In this document: positions 12,226 to 23,203 of the stretch, piece after piece
Position numbering within the stretch: position 1 is the stretch's first letter
How the letters are laid out: each line of letters starts with the position of its first letter
NCBI RefSeq assembly: GCF_905220415.1
Contig: NC_059556.1
Coordinates: 1,314,501-1,378,500 of the forward strand
Length of the DNA: 64,000 nucleotides
Direction of reading: 5' to 3'
From: Colias croceus
Taxonomy: Eukaryota > Arthropoda > Insecta > Lepidoptera > Pieridae
The notes under the pieces: model-generated
Database searches by the model: none
The model's input: only the letters and a program-made list of their open reading frames with translations
What the model was told of the DNA's origin: nothing
Program-made: the position numbers and the translations under genes

Positions 12226-15200
12226 GACATCTGCGATCAGTCAACGGACTATGAGCAGATATTTGAACAGAATAATTTGGCGATTTGAGAACTAGAACCA
12301 GTGCCCTAATTCCCCTTTCTAATGTAGCTCAACATCAACATTAGCTCTTTTCAGACGTTTCCTGGGTTTTAGTTTAAGCAATTGCTGGGAGAGTGGATTT
12401 GGATGCATTACAAGTCTTTGCTTATGCTTCTTGAGGTATTTAGTAGCTTCTTCCTTAATTGTAGGCATTTCTAAGTACTCATGAATTTCAGAGTTGCGAG
12501 TGAACCATGGAGCTGCTGTGAGCACTCTTAAGATTTTGTTTTGCACCCTTTGCATGCACATTAGGTTGGATTCGCTAGCGGAGGCCCAGAGTTGAATACC
12601 ATATGTCCAAATAGGTTTTATTACTGCGCAGTACACTCTAAGTTTATTGCTTAGAGAAAGTGTGGATTGTCTACCTAAGAGCCAAAGTAAGTTTTTGAAG
12701 CGGAAGTTAACTTCTGTCTTCTTCTTCTTTATATGATCTTTCCAGGTGAGCCTACGATCCAAGTAGAAGCCGAGGTACTTCACGCAATTAGACTGTGGTA
12801 GAGTTTCTTGGCCCAAATGGACAGGCGGGCAGAGACCATGTCTAAGTGCAAATGTGATGTGATGTGATTTAGGCGCACTTGCTCTTATGCGCCACTTATC
12901 TAGCCAATCTTGGGTTTTATTTAGCTGATTTTGAAGAATATAGCTAGCTTTCTCTCGATCTGGATTGCATACTAGAAATGCGGCGTCATCGGCAAATGTT
13001 GCTATAGATACCCCTGGGTGTTGGGGAAGGTCACTAGTGAAAATATTATATAAGACCGGGCCTACATACATAAAAAAAAAAAAAATATACCGGCCGAATT
13101 GATAACCTCCTCCTTTTTTTTGAAGTCGGTTAATAAATGATTTGTTTGCGGATTTTTGCTACAGTTGCTTGATGAACTATTCTAACTTTCGACATTGAAT
13201 GCAATTTATATGTATGTACATAATATTTATAAAGTTATGTCTGCTGCAAATAAATGTCGAACATTGAGCGTGCTTTACATATACTCCAGTTTTACGCGGC
13301 CAAAGTACCTACTAGAGTTATCTTGCATATTGTACATGACTTGTCCATTATTTTCAACAGACTACTCGAGTTCCTCCCACTTAACCGTCGTTCAGAAGAG
13401 TCGCTAGCCGCGGCGTTCGGAGCCCGTGGTCTCGGCGAAGTGGTCCGATTGCACCGGGCACAAGCTTCCCAAGAAGCACGCCGGGAACTCACACGTGTGC
13501 TGGACGATGAGCTGGCTGATGAGAAGGCGGTGCGGGATATCATACCGGAGTTACGGGATATGGCGCTGAAGAACGATATACCTGACCACGAGGTGGTCGC
13601 TATTGTGAGTATAATCATATAGACAACATAGTACACATATACAGGCACTCGTTGAAATTGTGTGTTCATTTACTCAACTGCAATACTTATAATATTCATG
13701 TTATGCTGTAATAGTAACACAACATAGTAAAATACATAAATGTTATGAGCATTTTTAGTTATTGTATAGAACAAATTTTGAAATGAACAAAACTACTTGC
13801 TCATATCCAATTTACTATTTTTACACATCCATATTACAAACAAATACAATGCCTAACAACATTATATTTATATCAATTTACCAAATATGTACCACACAAA
13901 CAACATACACAACCCAAAAACCAACGATACCAAATGATGAAACTTGATGACGAGTCAGAGTGGCACAACCAAGTGTCTGCGGCTGGTGGCTACTGAGTCT
14001 TTCGGGCGCTACACAGCTGCAGCACAGCGGTTGTGCTGCCGTGTCGATATGGCAGTCTGATTTTGTGAACTATTGTGGTTAAAGCTTGTACGGTGTTATT
14101 GTTAGTCATGTTTTGTAAGGGTCTCTTTGCTTTGTTCGGTAGAAAACATCTAAAATGTTGTCTTTGTTGTAAAAAAATATATGAAAAAACTTAAATTTAG
14201 AAAATAGTTTTGTTGATGCTAAAAATTGTAACTTGTCATTACAACTTGATGATTTTTCTGTTATATTTTTTTCAACGTCTTACAAGCGTTTACCAAACAA
14301 TAGTCACTCTAAGCGCACAAAATACCCCAAAAAACTATTCCCTACACAAAATATATAGCGTTCCAAAACTTTCAGATATGGCAGTGCGTGATGTCGCGCG
14401 GCGAATGGAACAAGAAGGAGGAGTTGCTTGCGGAACAAGCGGCGAAGCACTTGCGCCAGTATACACCACTATTGGCTGCGTTTGCGCATTCTGCGAAGGC
14501 GGAAATTGCTCTGTTACACAAGGTGAGCCTTTTTCCTACCTTCAGAAATCATTGTGAAGGAAGGAAGGTGGAATTCCTCCGTCATCATCATCATCAGGAA
14601 CAAGAAGTAGCTCCTGCGCCAGTATACACCACTATTGGCTGCGTTTGCGCATTCTGCCAAGGCGGAGATTGCTCTGTTACATAAGGTTCGTATTCCTTGC
14701 TTCTAGATGTCATCCTTCCTGCGTGATGTTGGGTGGGAAGTGGAAGAAGATTTTTTGTGGGATAACAAAAGGATTGAAGTTTATTCTGAACGTCAATCCT
14801 TTTGTTATCCCACAAATTTTAACGTCTTCAACAAATCCATTTATAAAATCCATGTAAAGACGTAAGGTCTGCAAATGATATTATAAGCGAAAACCATCTA
14901 CCGATAGGGTCATACAGCCTGCTGTGGAGTGTGGATAGCCTGTTCGTAAACGAACACCACGATCAACATGAATGACAAACAAGAAATAATTTTTATGAAA
15001 ACAAACCCAACTGCTAAATATGCAGGAAATAATGATGCTTAATAGTGACGAAAAATTTGTACCCTCATAGGCTTCATCCATTTGTTTAAAAAATCACAAT
15101 AATTAAGTAAGATTTGCACACAAGTAGAACCGTCACGAACACAACAAAGTCGCGTCGGTGTGGAAACTGTGCTAAAGCATGATTGCGTGGATTGTCACTA

Positions 15201-17830
15201 GCTTCAGTATATCGCTGGAATCGACATGCAAACGCTACATTTTTGTTATGAAATCTATACATTCCTTTTATGAATTTTATAAAGACATTGAGGCATATTG
15301 TTTTTGGTTTTCATGTACTCAAATACATGATAGTTTAATCTCTATCGCACTAACATACATAATATTTAATTTTTCAATTTGTAAATTGTTTATTCATTGC
15401 AACTAGATCATTCAATCAAGATTTAACACAAATTGACGTATATTATCATACACATACTCCTTTAAAATTATTAACATAAGTTATTAAAAAAAATTTAGTT
15501 TATTCTCAAATTGTGAAACAATCTAATAGTGATTCTATTTGCCATTTTTCATATAAATCTATACTAATATTATATAGCTGAAGAGTTTGTTTGTTTGTTT
15601 AAACGCGCTAATCTCGGGAACTATTGGTCCGATTTGAAAAATTCATTCGGTGTAAGATAGCTCATTTATCGAGGAAGGCTATAGGGTATATACTATATAT
15701 CATCACGCTACGACCAACAGGAGTTGAGCCACAGGGGTGAAACCGTGCGGAGCAGCTAGTAACCAATATATATGATTGTCTCCAGGTGCAAGAGTACTGC
15801 TACGAGAACATGAACTTTATGCGAGCGTTCAGCAAGCTGGTGGTGATGCTGTACAAGAGCAACGTGCTCTCGGAGGAGGTGATCCTCCGTTGGTACAGAG
15901 ACCCCAACTCGTCCAAGGGCAAGCTGATGTTCCTCGAGCAGATGAAGAAGTTTGTCGAGTGGCTGCAGAGTGCGGAGGAGGGTATGTACAGACATATAGT
16001 TCAGGATACATCGCCCATTTTTGCAAGTGACTACTATCAAGCTGATTTTCCGTTTGTAGCTTTATTTTGATGAGACACCGAATAATTTCGTGTACGAAAC
16101 TCTCGATTGTGGTAGCTAACAGAGATAACAAGGATAACATTTTTTGATTTGATGGTTCTCAAATATTTATTACGCAATTTGTAGGACAATATGTCTGTTG
16201 AATTATATAAAAATTAACTAAGTGAAAACAAAAAAATCAGCTTGTTAGTAATCATTTATAATGACCTCGTTATCGATACACTTTGGAAAGGGGGACTCTT
16301 TGAACCAACCATAGATTTTGTAGGACAAATATTTTTTCGAATAATTTTCGAATTATCTTGAGATTGAACAAAAAAAAAATTCAGTTAGTAATAAATATTT
16401 GAGAACCATCAAATCAAAAATTTTTATCCTTGTTATCTCTGTTAGCTACCACAATCTAGACTTTCGTACACGAAATTATTGGGCGTCTCATCAAAATAAA
16501 GCTACAAATGGAAAATTACCTTGATAGTAGTCACTTGCAAAAATGGGCGATGTATCCTGAACTAATACACATAAACTGCATGTTGGATTATATTATGTGC
16601 ATGCAAAAACATATAAAGAAAGATTTATTTTGCATGTACAGTTATGAATTTAAAAATTAAATGTTCATTTAATGAGCTAGACAGTCTTTAAAAGCGCTTT
16701 TATTTAAAAAAAAAATTAACATTTAAAAAAAATACCTTTGGTCAACTACATGTTCACCAGGTAATTTTTATTATGATCAAATAGACTTGTAGATTGTATA
16801 AAATTGATATGCAAACATTTACCCTTATGATATTAGTTAGTTTATTTACATGAAATGTAGGAATTTACGCAGTATAAGGCCGAGATTCATAGATCGCACT
16901 TTAACTTTACTTTGATGGAAAGATCTACTTTCAACCAAAAATATATTTCTTAGTCGTGTCAAGCTCATCTTTACTTTCCAGAAACTATACTTTACTTAGT
17001 AAAGGCTAAGGAGCCGATAATCATGACTTTGGTCTCAAAGTAAACTTTACATGACTATGCGTATAAATTATGTAGGCCTTCATTTTAAACCAATTTCCTA
17101 GAACAGAAACACATTTTAATATGGTTGGGTTATAGATCGAAACGTCATGTCGAGTAACATTTTTTTGTTGATGTGTTGATCGTTGCATTGTTTCGTTTGT
17201 CTTATAACATTATTATAATATTTTTTTGACGAATTTTGCGGTGTCTACCAGTTTTTGATATTTCTACTATAATCTTCCTACATAATGGTTTTTTTTCTAA
17301 ACATTTCATTTTTGATATAAAATAATGTTATTATTATATAATATGTTTTTATGGAAATATAACTTAATTTAATAATATTATGTTCTCAAAAACATAAATT
17401 ATGCGTATAAAGTAACAGTTACACGTCTTACCCTGTACTTTACTTTGGGGCCGTACTTTTCTAAGGAAAGTCAAGCAATTCTCTCTGAAATTAAATATGT
17501 TGAAAGTAAACTTCGGCCATACAAAGTTTACTTTGTGAAGACTCTTTTGCTCTAAAGTAAAGTCACGATTGTGAATCTGGGCCTAAGGAGCTAGCGCGCA
17601 AGAGCAACTTTGTCTCCGCAACTATTTTGTTTCTCCCATCAATTGTATCGGGAGTTGCGTCGCTACGTGCGCGCACTTTCATACTAGCCCATGGGTGGGA
17701 GAGACAAAATAGTTGCGGAGACAAAGTTGCTCGTGCGCGCTGACTCTAATAAAGAGAATATATGTTTATAGCAATTTTAAAATTTTGTTTTTCCCCTACA
17801 GAGTCTGAGAGCGGTGAGGAGGAGGATTAA
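4544..17830 (+). CDS. kra: krasavietz / BZW family eIF5-mimic protein (5MP), complete, 10 coding exons
   Basis: Cytosolic regulator of translation initiation. Family members resemble the C-terminal part of eIF5, bind eIF2 and eIF3, and compete with eIF5, which alters start-codon stringency; the Drosophila gene is needed for long-term memory. Coding exons: 4544-4604, 8609-8785, 9525-9625, 9906-9971, 10095-10167, 11250-11415, 13361-13604, 14376-14522, 15786-15981, 17802-17830. All have GT/AG borders with compatible phases and sum to 1260 nt, 419 residues plus stop, which matches the usual family length. The N-terminus MSQKVEKPVLSGQRIKTRKR runs into DEKEKYDPNGFRDALVQGLE. The region from about residue 250 to 415 is the W2 (eIF5C-like) domain, ending ILRWYRDPNSSKGKLMFLEQ ... 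KKFVEWLQ and an acidic tail (SAEEESESGEED). Introns hold many transposons, two of them very close to splice sites of exons 2 and 9. A partial copy of exon 8 lies in intron 8. Confidence 0.95.
5217..5354 (-). repeat. fragment of the CCAAGGATTGAAAAATC repeat
   Basis: In reverse orientation it matches 35104-35220 (TTTAACCAAGGATTGAAAAA and the following unit, including GACAGTTTACAGG). kra intron 1. Confidence 0.6.
6733..6935 (+). mobile_element. Helitron-like family C copy 1
   Basis: CTAATATTATAAATGCGAAA ... GATACCCGAGAAAGGACATA ... GCCGGAAAGCTAG. Same TC/CTAG architecture as families A and B but a different body. kra intron 1. Confidence 0.75.
7225..7496 (+). mobile_element. ACCGACTTCAAA repeat (family E) copy 1
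   Basis: Starts GATAACTGCGTTAAAAACAA, continues CCGACTTCAAACTTGCAC and ends TTTGAAGTCGGTTAA, so the inner ends are inverted (ACCGACTTCAAA). Four copies in the window share the same 60-80 residue open frame, which is therefore a property of the repeat and not a gene. kra intron 1. Confidence 0.75.
8090..8129. repeat. perfect fold-back, 19-bp arms, 2-nt centre
   Basis: TAGGTTTTGAATTCTATGA, then TC, then its exact reverse complement. kra intron 1; not part of a recognised repeat. Confidence 0.9.
8813..9260 (+). mobile_element. Helitron-like family B copy 2
   Basis: 448 bp, same ends as copy 1. It lacks a block before the microsatellite, has fewer GTCT units and reads TTATACCTACTGGG where other copies have TTATCCTGGG. 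It starts only 27 bp after the kra exon 2 splice donor. Confidence 0.8.
10230..10402 (+). mobile_element. Helitron-like family C copy 2 (5' truncated)
   Basis: Contains CATGAAATTTGGTATGGAGA and ends GCGGGCGGAAACCTAG. kra intron 5. Confidence 0.7.
11097..11225 (+). mobile_element. 3' end of a non-LTR retrotransposon
   Basis: TAGGTTGCCTGGTAGAGATT ... AGCAATAAGGCCGCCTTTTG ... TACAATAAAG with an A-rich tail. The same 3' module recurs at 37597-37745 (minus) and 39541-39672. The body is missing, as in 5' truncation. kra intron 5. Confidence 0.6.
11987..13133 (+). mobile_element. family E copy 2, split by a Jockey-type insertion
   Basis: Left part 11987-12191, right part 13072-13133 (AAATATACCGGCCGAATTGA ... 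TTTGAAGTCGG). The element is otherwise intact; the interruption is the retrotransposon fragment at 12192-13062. kra intron 6. Confidence 0.8.
12192..13062 (-). mobile_element. 5'-truncated Jockey-type non-LTR retrotransposon with RT fragment
   Basis: On the minus strand, 13062-12324 encodes the C-terminal part of a reverse transcriptase: GPVLYNIFTSDLP, the catalytic FADD motif (TFADDAAFLV), then the thumb region (CVKYLGFYLDRRLTWKDHI, VIKPIWTYGIQLW, MQRVQNKILR). The poly-A tail appears as poly-T from 12191. A 9-bp target duplication TACATACAT flanks it (12183-12191 and 13063-13071). The frame is open over about 245 codons, so the insertion is fairly young although truncated. Confidence 0.88.
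14598..14685 (+). pseudogene. partial duplicate of kra exon 8 (pseudo-exon)
   Basis: 75 bp downstream of exon 8 the last 23 codons of that exon recur (14617-14685, RQYTPLLAAF ... ALLHK) with only three base differences. All three are silent third positions: GCG/GCC, GAA/GAG and CAC/CAT. The copy is preceded by a CAG acceptor-like site (14595-14597) and GAACAAGAAG, then an in-frame TAG at 14608 in the exon-8 frame. It is followed by a donor-like GTTCGT. Splicing exon 8 (which ends in phase 0) to this site would read out of frame to a TAA. It cannot replace exon 8; a poison exon or a misassembled second allele are the alternatives. Confidence 0.8.
14754..14816. repeat. perfect inverted repeat, 24-bp arms, 15-nt loop
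   Basis: Left arm 14754-14777 (TTTGTGGGATAACAAAAGG then ATTGA) and its exact reverse complement at 14793-14816. kra intron 8, just after the exon-8 copy. Confidence 0.9.
15558..15759 (+). mobile_element. Helitron-like family A copy 3
   Basis: TCTATACTAATATTATATAG ... GTGCGGAGCAGCTAG. It ends only 26 bp before the first base of kra exon 9, so it may overlap the branch point and polypyrimidine region. Confidence 0.8.
15999..16562. mobile_element. long-TIR MITE flanked by TA
   Basis: Outer arms of roughly 170 bp are inverted (GTTCAGGATACATCGCCC ... reverse complement at the right end), with diverged positions. The flanking dinucleotides are TA on both sides (15997-15998, 16563-16564), the Tc1/mariner target. 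It begins 17 bp after the kra exon 9 splice donor. Confidence 0.8.
16878..17583. mobile_element. Harbinger-like MITE with TAA duplication
   Basis: Ends GGCCGAGATTCA and TGAATCTGGGCC are inverted (11/12). TAA flanks both sides (16875-16877, 17584-17586). The interior repeats AAAGTAAAG-type motifs near both ends. kra intron 9. Confidence 0.65.
17591..17741. mobile_element. TIR MITE family G copy 1
   Basis: AGCAACTTTGTCTCCGCAAC plus TATTTTGT at the left, exact inverse at the right. A second copy lies at 55063-55217 with its interior reversed. kra intron 9. Confidence 0.75.
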
Positions 17831-18094
17831 TTTAAGCGCAGCGAGTGAGACTGACAGCGCCGTCCCACAACAATGCATAATCAACAACCGAACAACACAA
17901 CAACAATAGCAACAATAGCAACAACAACAACAGGACGGCGTCAACAGACAACCGCCGCTCCACACGCAATCATAATACAAATAATCTAACGCGTGGAGCG
18001 AGCGAACTTTTCTACAACTGTATATTATTCATTTCTAAAGTAACATGTTGATGAAATACAATATTTTTTATTCAATTTTTTTAGTAAAATTTCA

Positions 18095-18100
18095 AATAAA
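18095..18100 (+). terminator. kra: poly(A) signal of kra
   Basis: AATAAA lies 265 bp after the kra stop codon. It is followed within 20-30 bp by GT/T-rich sequence (TGTGGTG, then GGTTTTTTATTT), the usual layout of a cleavage site. The 3' UTR (17831 to about 18118) includes a CAA-rich stretch around 17890-17935. Confidence 0.6.
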
Positions 18101-18119
18101 TGTGGTGACACATCAGCGG

Positions 18120-20680
18120 TTTTTTATTTGCGACCTTCCCTGTAGCATACTTGGACAGAAACTACATATGAGCCAATTTTACAAACTTTTGATTTGATTT
18201 TGAAAAACATGTAATTTTGAATTTTAACACATTTTGAATTTTAACTGATTTTGAAAAACATCCAGAAATATAGTTTATTTGCGCAAACGAAAAGATCTAG
18301 TCTAAAAATATATTATACAATATCTCATTCCTTGAATTTGCAAGTTCCTTTGTTTATAAAATTGTAGCGAAAATTGAGACAGAAATGCAATGGCAATCGA
18401 CCGCAGTTTATCAGGTAGAATACTTAAAACTAGTTTTGAAAAAATAATACTAGATAATAAACACTGGCGACGATTTCTGGTAAAATGACGTAAAAATTTA
18501 TCAATAATAGAAATTAACTATGTACCTACAGTGTATATTTACTATACGTTATTTAAAATACCTCCCAGATAGGTAGTTGAAAATAATAAAAAAATAATTG
18601 AAAATAAAAATCTATGTAGGTACTTGCAGAATCGAACGGTAGGTGGGTTGGATATAACAATATTTTCACTAGCATTAGCACTTTCATTATGAACATGGTG
18701 AGCTTGGGGGATAACACGAGCAAAAATGTTCATCCCCTGTTATAACTTAACGTTTTACCAGTTTCGGAAAGCAGAAGCTATCATGCATGGACACAAATAT
18801 TATAAACCATTGAGTTAATATCGTACTAAGTACGTAGGTACATATTACCTCAATGTGTAAAACTAATAAATTAAGAATTTATTCGTAGTAAGTACATACA
18901 TTGTAGGTACGTAATGATTTGTGAAATACCTATTTGATATTTTATTCAAAGATTTTTAACTGTGATTTTTAAGTATTGTCGAATAAATTCGAACCGTGGA
19001 AAGGGAGAAAATAAAATAGTTATATCACAGAAAGTAGTATACCTATACAGGCTTCCTTTCAAATGAAATTTAAAAATACGTCATTATTTACGTAACTAGG
19101 AGGAAATTATTGTGCGAAAGTACTTAATAATATAATTAATAAAGCTTTTTGTATGCTTTTCATTCTCTACTATTTGATCCACGTTACTTCGCCAATTCTC
19201 GAAAGGAATATTATTATAAAATAAAATAATATCCAACCACAAGTTACCGAGATTAAAGAGTTCTATCAAATACACTTTTCTAGCACCCTGAATGAAATTA
19301 ACACAAAAATCCGTCCGGCCATTTAAAACTACGGCAGTTCGCAGAATAAGCACAGGAGCACTTGTGTAGGTAACGATATTGCTTGAATAAAAATGATCTA
19401 TATTCTTATTTAAATTTATAGACCGCTGCAGCTGTAGGCTACATCTACGCATACTACGGAATAGAAACGAGCATATGAGATACTATAAAGAATAATGAGC
19501 AGATGTTATATACAGAGCACTTCGTTTATAAATAGTCCAAAACCTCTAGAAACTAATTACATATGGAAAATCAACCCTAATCCATCTGCTTGCCTAGGCT
19601 TCACAATAAACACTCGTTTTAAAAATGAATAGAAAACGTGCGCTTTGTATTTTAGTCAAAAGGTTATACCTTTATGTGCTATTAAGTTTCATAGTCCTCT
19701 CTCGAACAAAAGGTCCCTAGGACCCTAAACCTTATTGCGGAAAAAATGTTGCTTTGTTGTTATGTAAGTCTACATTTTGAATTCTAAATAGCTTAATATT
19801 GACGTAGTTGAATTAATGCTAAGATTAACTTTGGAGCATAGCGATCTACGAAGAAACTCCTTTTTTTTTTTTGTTTAAATCAATACATACAATAATTGTA
19901 TTGATTTAAACAAAAAAAAAAAAAAACAGGAGCAGGGAGATTCGTTTAACTACGTTATTGCCCATTGTCATTTATTTTTGCACATCAATTTAATTGAGTT
20001 TATTTTATCGTAACTATAATACCATAAGGTAGTTACCAAGATATTAAGATGCATTTATACCTATATACCTAGTACATAATATATCTCGATGTATATATAC
20101 CCTAGTATAATAGGTCATTGTATATACCTAATTCTTTATGCTAGGGGTAGAAAGGCTATAAACGGTTTATGTTTATAATAAACCTAAAGCACTGCCGCGA
20201 TTGAGTTAGAATTAGATAAATAGTTAGAATTCTTCACAAACATAACTAGGTACATACCTACTTACATAATACAATAATATCTTCTAGACCTACAAATTTT
20301 AATTGTAGATGAGATAGAGAGAGATGTATGAACATCAGCGAACCGTGATTTCATTTTCGTGCTAATAATTCTGAAGTTTCGGGATAAAGAACGGAATTAA
20401 AATAATTTATTAAAATTAATAAAACTGAGAATCTCCATTTTTGTCAAAATATATCTAATCTAGCTTTATCACAAAATAGAGAAAGTATTGTGTGGTGGCA
20501 AATAAAATTTTGTGATTCAAATAGGTAGGTATGTTTGTGTATCATCGAATTTCGAAATAAAGACGAACGTCGAATCTAAAGACTACTTACTTTTGATGAT
20601 CATCATCAAAAATATAGTTACATAATCCACATTCTATAAAGTACCTCTCCAGTCATAAATTTTCGACCTTTCGAAATCGA
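18120..20680. other. AT-rich intergenic DNA without recognisable genes
   Basis: No exon, RNA gene or clear repeat seen apart from the fold-back at 19861-19923. A 118-codon open frame on the minus strand (19096-19452) has no recognisable motif and is within what chance gives in such sequence. Confidence 0.6.
19861..19923. repeat. perfect inverted repeat, 27-bp arms, 9-nt loop
   Basis: T12-GTTTAAATCAATACA and its exact reverse complement around TACAATAAT. Half of each arm is homopolymer. Confidence 0.85.
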
Positions 20681-20980
20681 TATCAAACAAGCCGCCAATA
20701 GCCATCGAGATGACATTAACGGCATTCGAATAGCCCACCCCATACGAAATAGTTCCAAAATAGACTATAAACGAATTAATAACATAAATAGTAAAATCGT
20801 TAACCGTCGTGAATTTCGCACACGCTTAATACGGCAAGGGGAGGGTTTCCGGAGTATTCATCGGACGGGTTTAACGGCTAGCTATTGTGGCTTTTGTGAG
20901 ACCCCTCGCGATTCAAGGCCGCGGGACTGCGCTGCCAAGGTCAGAGCTGTCAGTTGTCAGGTGCCCGCCAATTTCTTACC
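20680..20980. promoter_or_regulatory. candidate cis-regulatory island
   Basis: Balanced composition within AT-rich DNA. It contains CAAGGTCA (nuclear-receptor half-site-like, 20937-20944), TATTGTGG and CTTTTGTG (Sox-like), ACGAATTAATAAC (homeodomain-like) and CAGGTG (E-box). The motifs are short, so regulatory function is only inferred. Confidence 0.25.
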
Positions 20981-23009
20981 CAATTTTTTTAATTAAATAG
21001 GCAAAGGCATCATGCATTTGATTACTTTTTATGTCATTGAGCTTCTGCAACATTGTTGCTCTAAGCTGTCATCGTGTCGACTATGTTGAAAAGGTCCAGT
21101 TGCAAAAAGTAAAATTAAAAATAATGTGTTTTTTGCGTAATAAGTTTAAATAGTTAAATGTTTGAGGACATAATTTTCCTCGCGCATGTTTCTTCTTCAA
21201 AAATGCAATAAATCATCTATCAGATGAATTTCTTTATAATTACACCATTTTTTCTTTTTACAACAACACAAGTGGATTAAGAATGACCAGCTTTACGTAT
21301 CAAAGGGACAAATTATCAGAATGGTTACCTTCGAATGAAATACAAATCTAAGTGCTGTGTGACGTTTTTGCATTTGAATGATTAGGAAATGAATACATAA
21401 TGAATAACCATTTACATTACTCGTTATGGGATTATAACTTATAAGTTATGAATATGATTATAATTATATTCTTTTTTAAAATATCTGGAATAAGAAATAT
21501 GAATGTTGATATGTCGATAGGCCCCCTTATTACTTACAAAGAAATTAACAACTAGGATACATAATAAGGAAACTTTTTTTCTCCTTTTCTTGCATTGCAT
21601 TTAAATAATTCAGAAAACAGTACAGTACAGTAACAGTAAATAAAAAAATATGGCAAATTACGAGTGAAATTCTATGAATTTATGTTCCGCCCTATCGCCA
21701 TAACGATTGTTATAATTTAATTGAACTCTTTATTTAAAATCGGATGTATTTTTTACCTGAACAAAATACAGCCAATCTTAAAAGTAACAACATATCCATT
21801 TGTACCATTTGTAATGCTTCAAATTTCGAAATCCAAAACCTTAATTTCGAACAGAAGCATTGGCGCGAACGGGATTCCATATTTGAATTACTTTTTTTAC
21901 CAAAAAGCACAGACATCGATCATTAGACCGAAGCTTATCCTCAATTTTTTGCTCTCAGGTATATTATATCACGAGTAAATCTTTATCCCTCATTGTATTT
22001 TGGGATAAGTGAAGGTATGTATGTGTGTGTCGTATTCAGCGCTACAAAGAGCCAGGTGCGCACTCTTTTCATGCGATGTACGTACGCCTCCTTGCTCAAA
22101 GATTTCCTACGCAGCTGTCTTTACAACGATTCTTTTTTTTTTAATTCGCGAATGTACTATGTGCTATGGCTATGACTGGCAACAGATTTCACGTTAAATG
22201 TTAAATGTTATGTTGATTTTGGTCAAATGGTATTTTAGAAGAGATAGAACATTCACTATAAGTAGAGATAGAGCATTCACTAAACTGGATTTTTTTTTCA
22301 AGAAGTACCTACGAAGAACCACTTTGAGCAACCACTTTGTTGTTTAAAAAAAAAACGGGTTAATTAATTTTCTATTTTAATGCTAGTCTTTGAACAGAGG
22401 CGGAGTAAAGTAAAATCAGTATCAGTTATAAAAAGTCCTCGATATATTTTCGTTTATAAATTGCATATTATAAAGAATGGGTGGAAGAGAAAAAGCCAAC
22501 TGAACTTTCGTAATTTTTATTGTTATCTTACTTTACAAAATACCTACAAGAACCACGCAATATTGAATAGCTGCCTACACTTTTAGTAAAACGGTATTAT
22601 TTCCTAAATGACGGTTACTGTGAGGTAATAGCCACATAGTACCGTTCCTAGATCTAGACACACCTATGACCTGGCTGAGCTACGCCTCCACAGTTTAAAT
22701 TTCATATTTTATGCATCTAATTGTCTTTATAGTTCCTTTTATTTCTAGTATGAATAAATAACATTATAAAATTTCCAGTTGTTATTCAATTTTGTTGTCA
22801 TTAAAAATGCTTACGGTACTTGTTTGTTTTAAATATTGTATTTGTAATTTCATATGCCTAACAGGCAGGATATGGCGGGACTTATGTTTGTATAAGATCT
22901 GAATTGTACCCATATTCATGAATAAAAATATTTGAATTTTAATTTTAATTTGAAACATAAGGTTTAGATACATAGTTTGTTATGTCACCATAATATTATG
23001 TCATATGTA
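20981..23009. other. intergenic DNA, nothing recognised
   Basis: AT-rich. Several overlapping short open frames near 21721-22200 on both strands lack family motifs and splice signals that agree with one another. Confidence 0.5.
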
Positions 23010-23203
23010 TTATACTAATATTATAAAGCTGAAGAGTTTCTTTGTTTGTTTGAACGCGCTAATCTCAGGAACTACTGGTCCGATTTGAAAAATTCTTACG
23101 GTGTTAGATAGCCCGTTTATCGAGGAATGCTATGCCTATTATATCATCACGATAAAACCAATAGGAACGGAGCACTGCGGGTAAAACCGCGGAGCACAGT
23201 TAG
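23010..23203 (+). mobile_element. Helitron-like family A copy 4
   Basis: TATACTAATATTATAAAGCT ... CACTGCGGGTAAAACCGC ... CAGTTAG. Confidence 0.75.

Noticed and set aside
13292..13669. 125-codon minus-strand open frame
   Set aside because: Lies antisense to kra exon 7, whose plus-strand reading is clearly conserved.
19096..19452. 118-codon minus-strand open frame
   Set aside because: No motif, no splice context, AT-driven composition; a frame this long is expected by chance in 64 kb.
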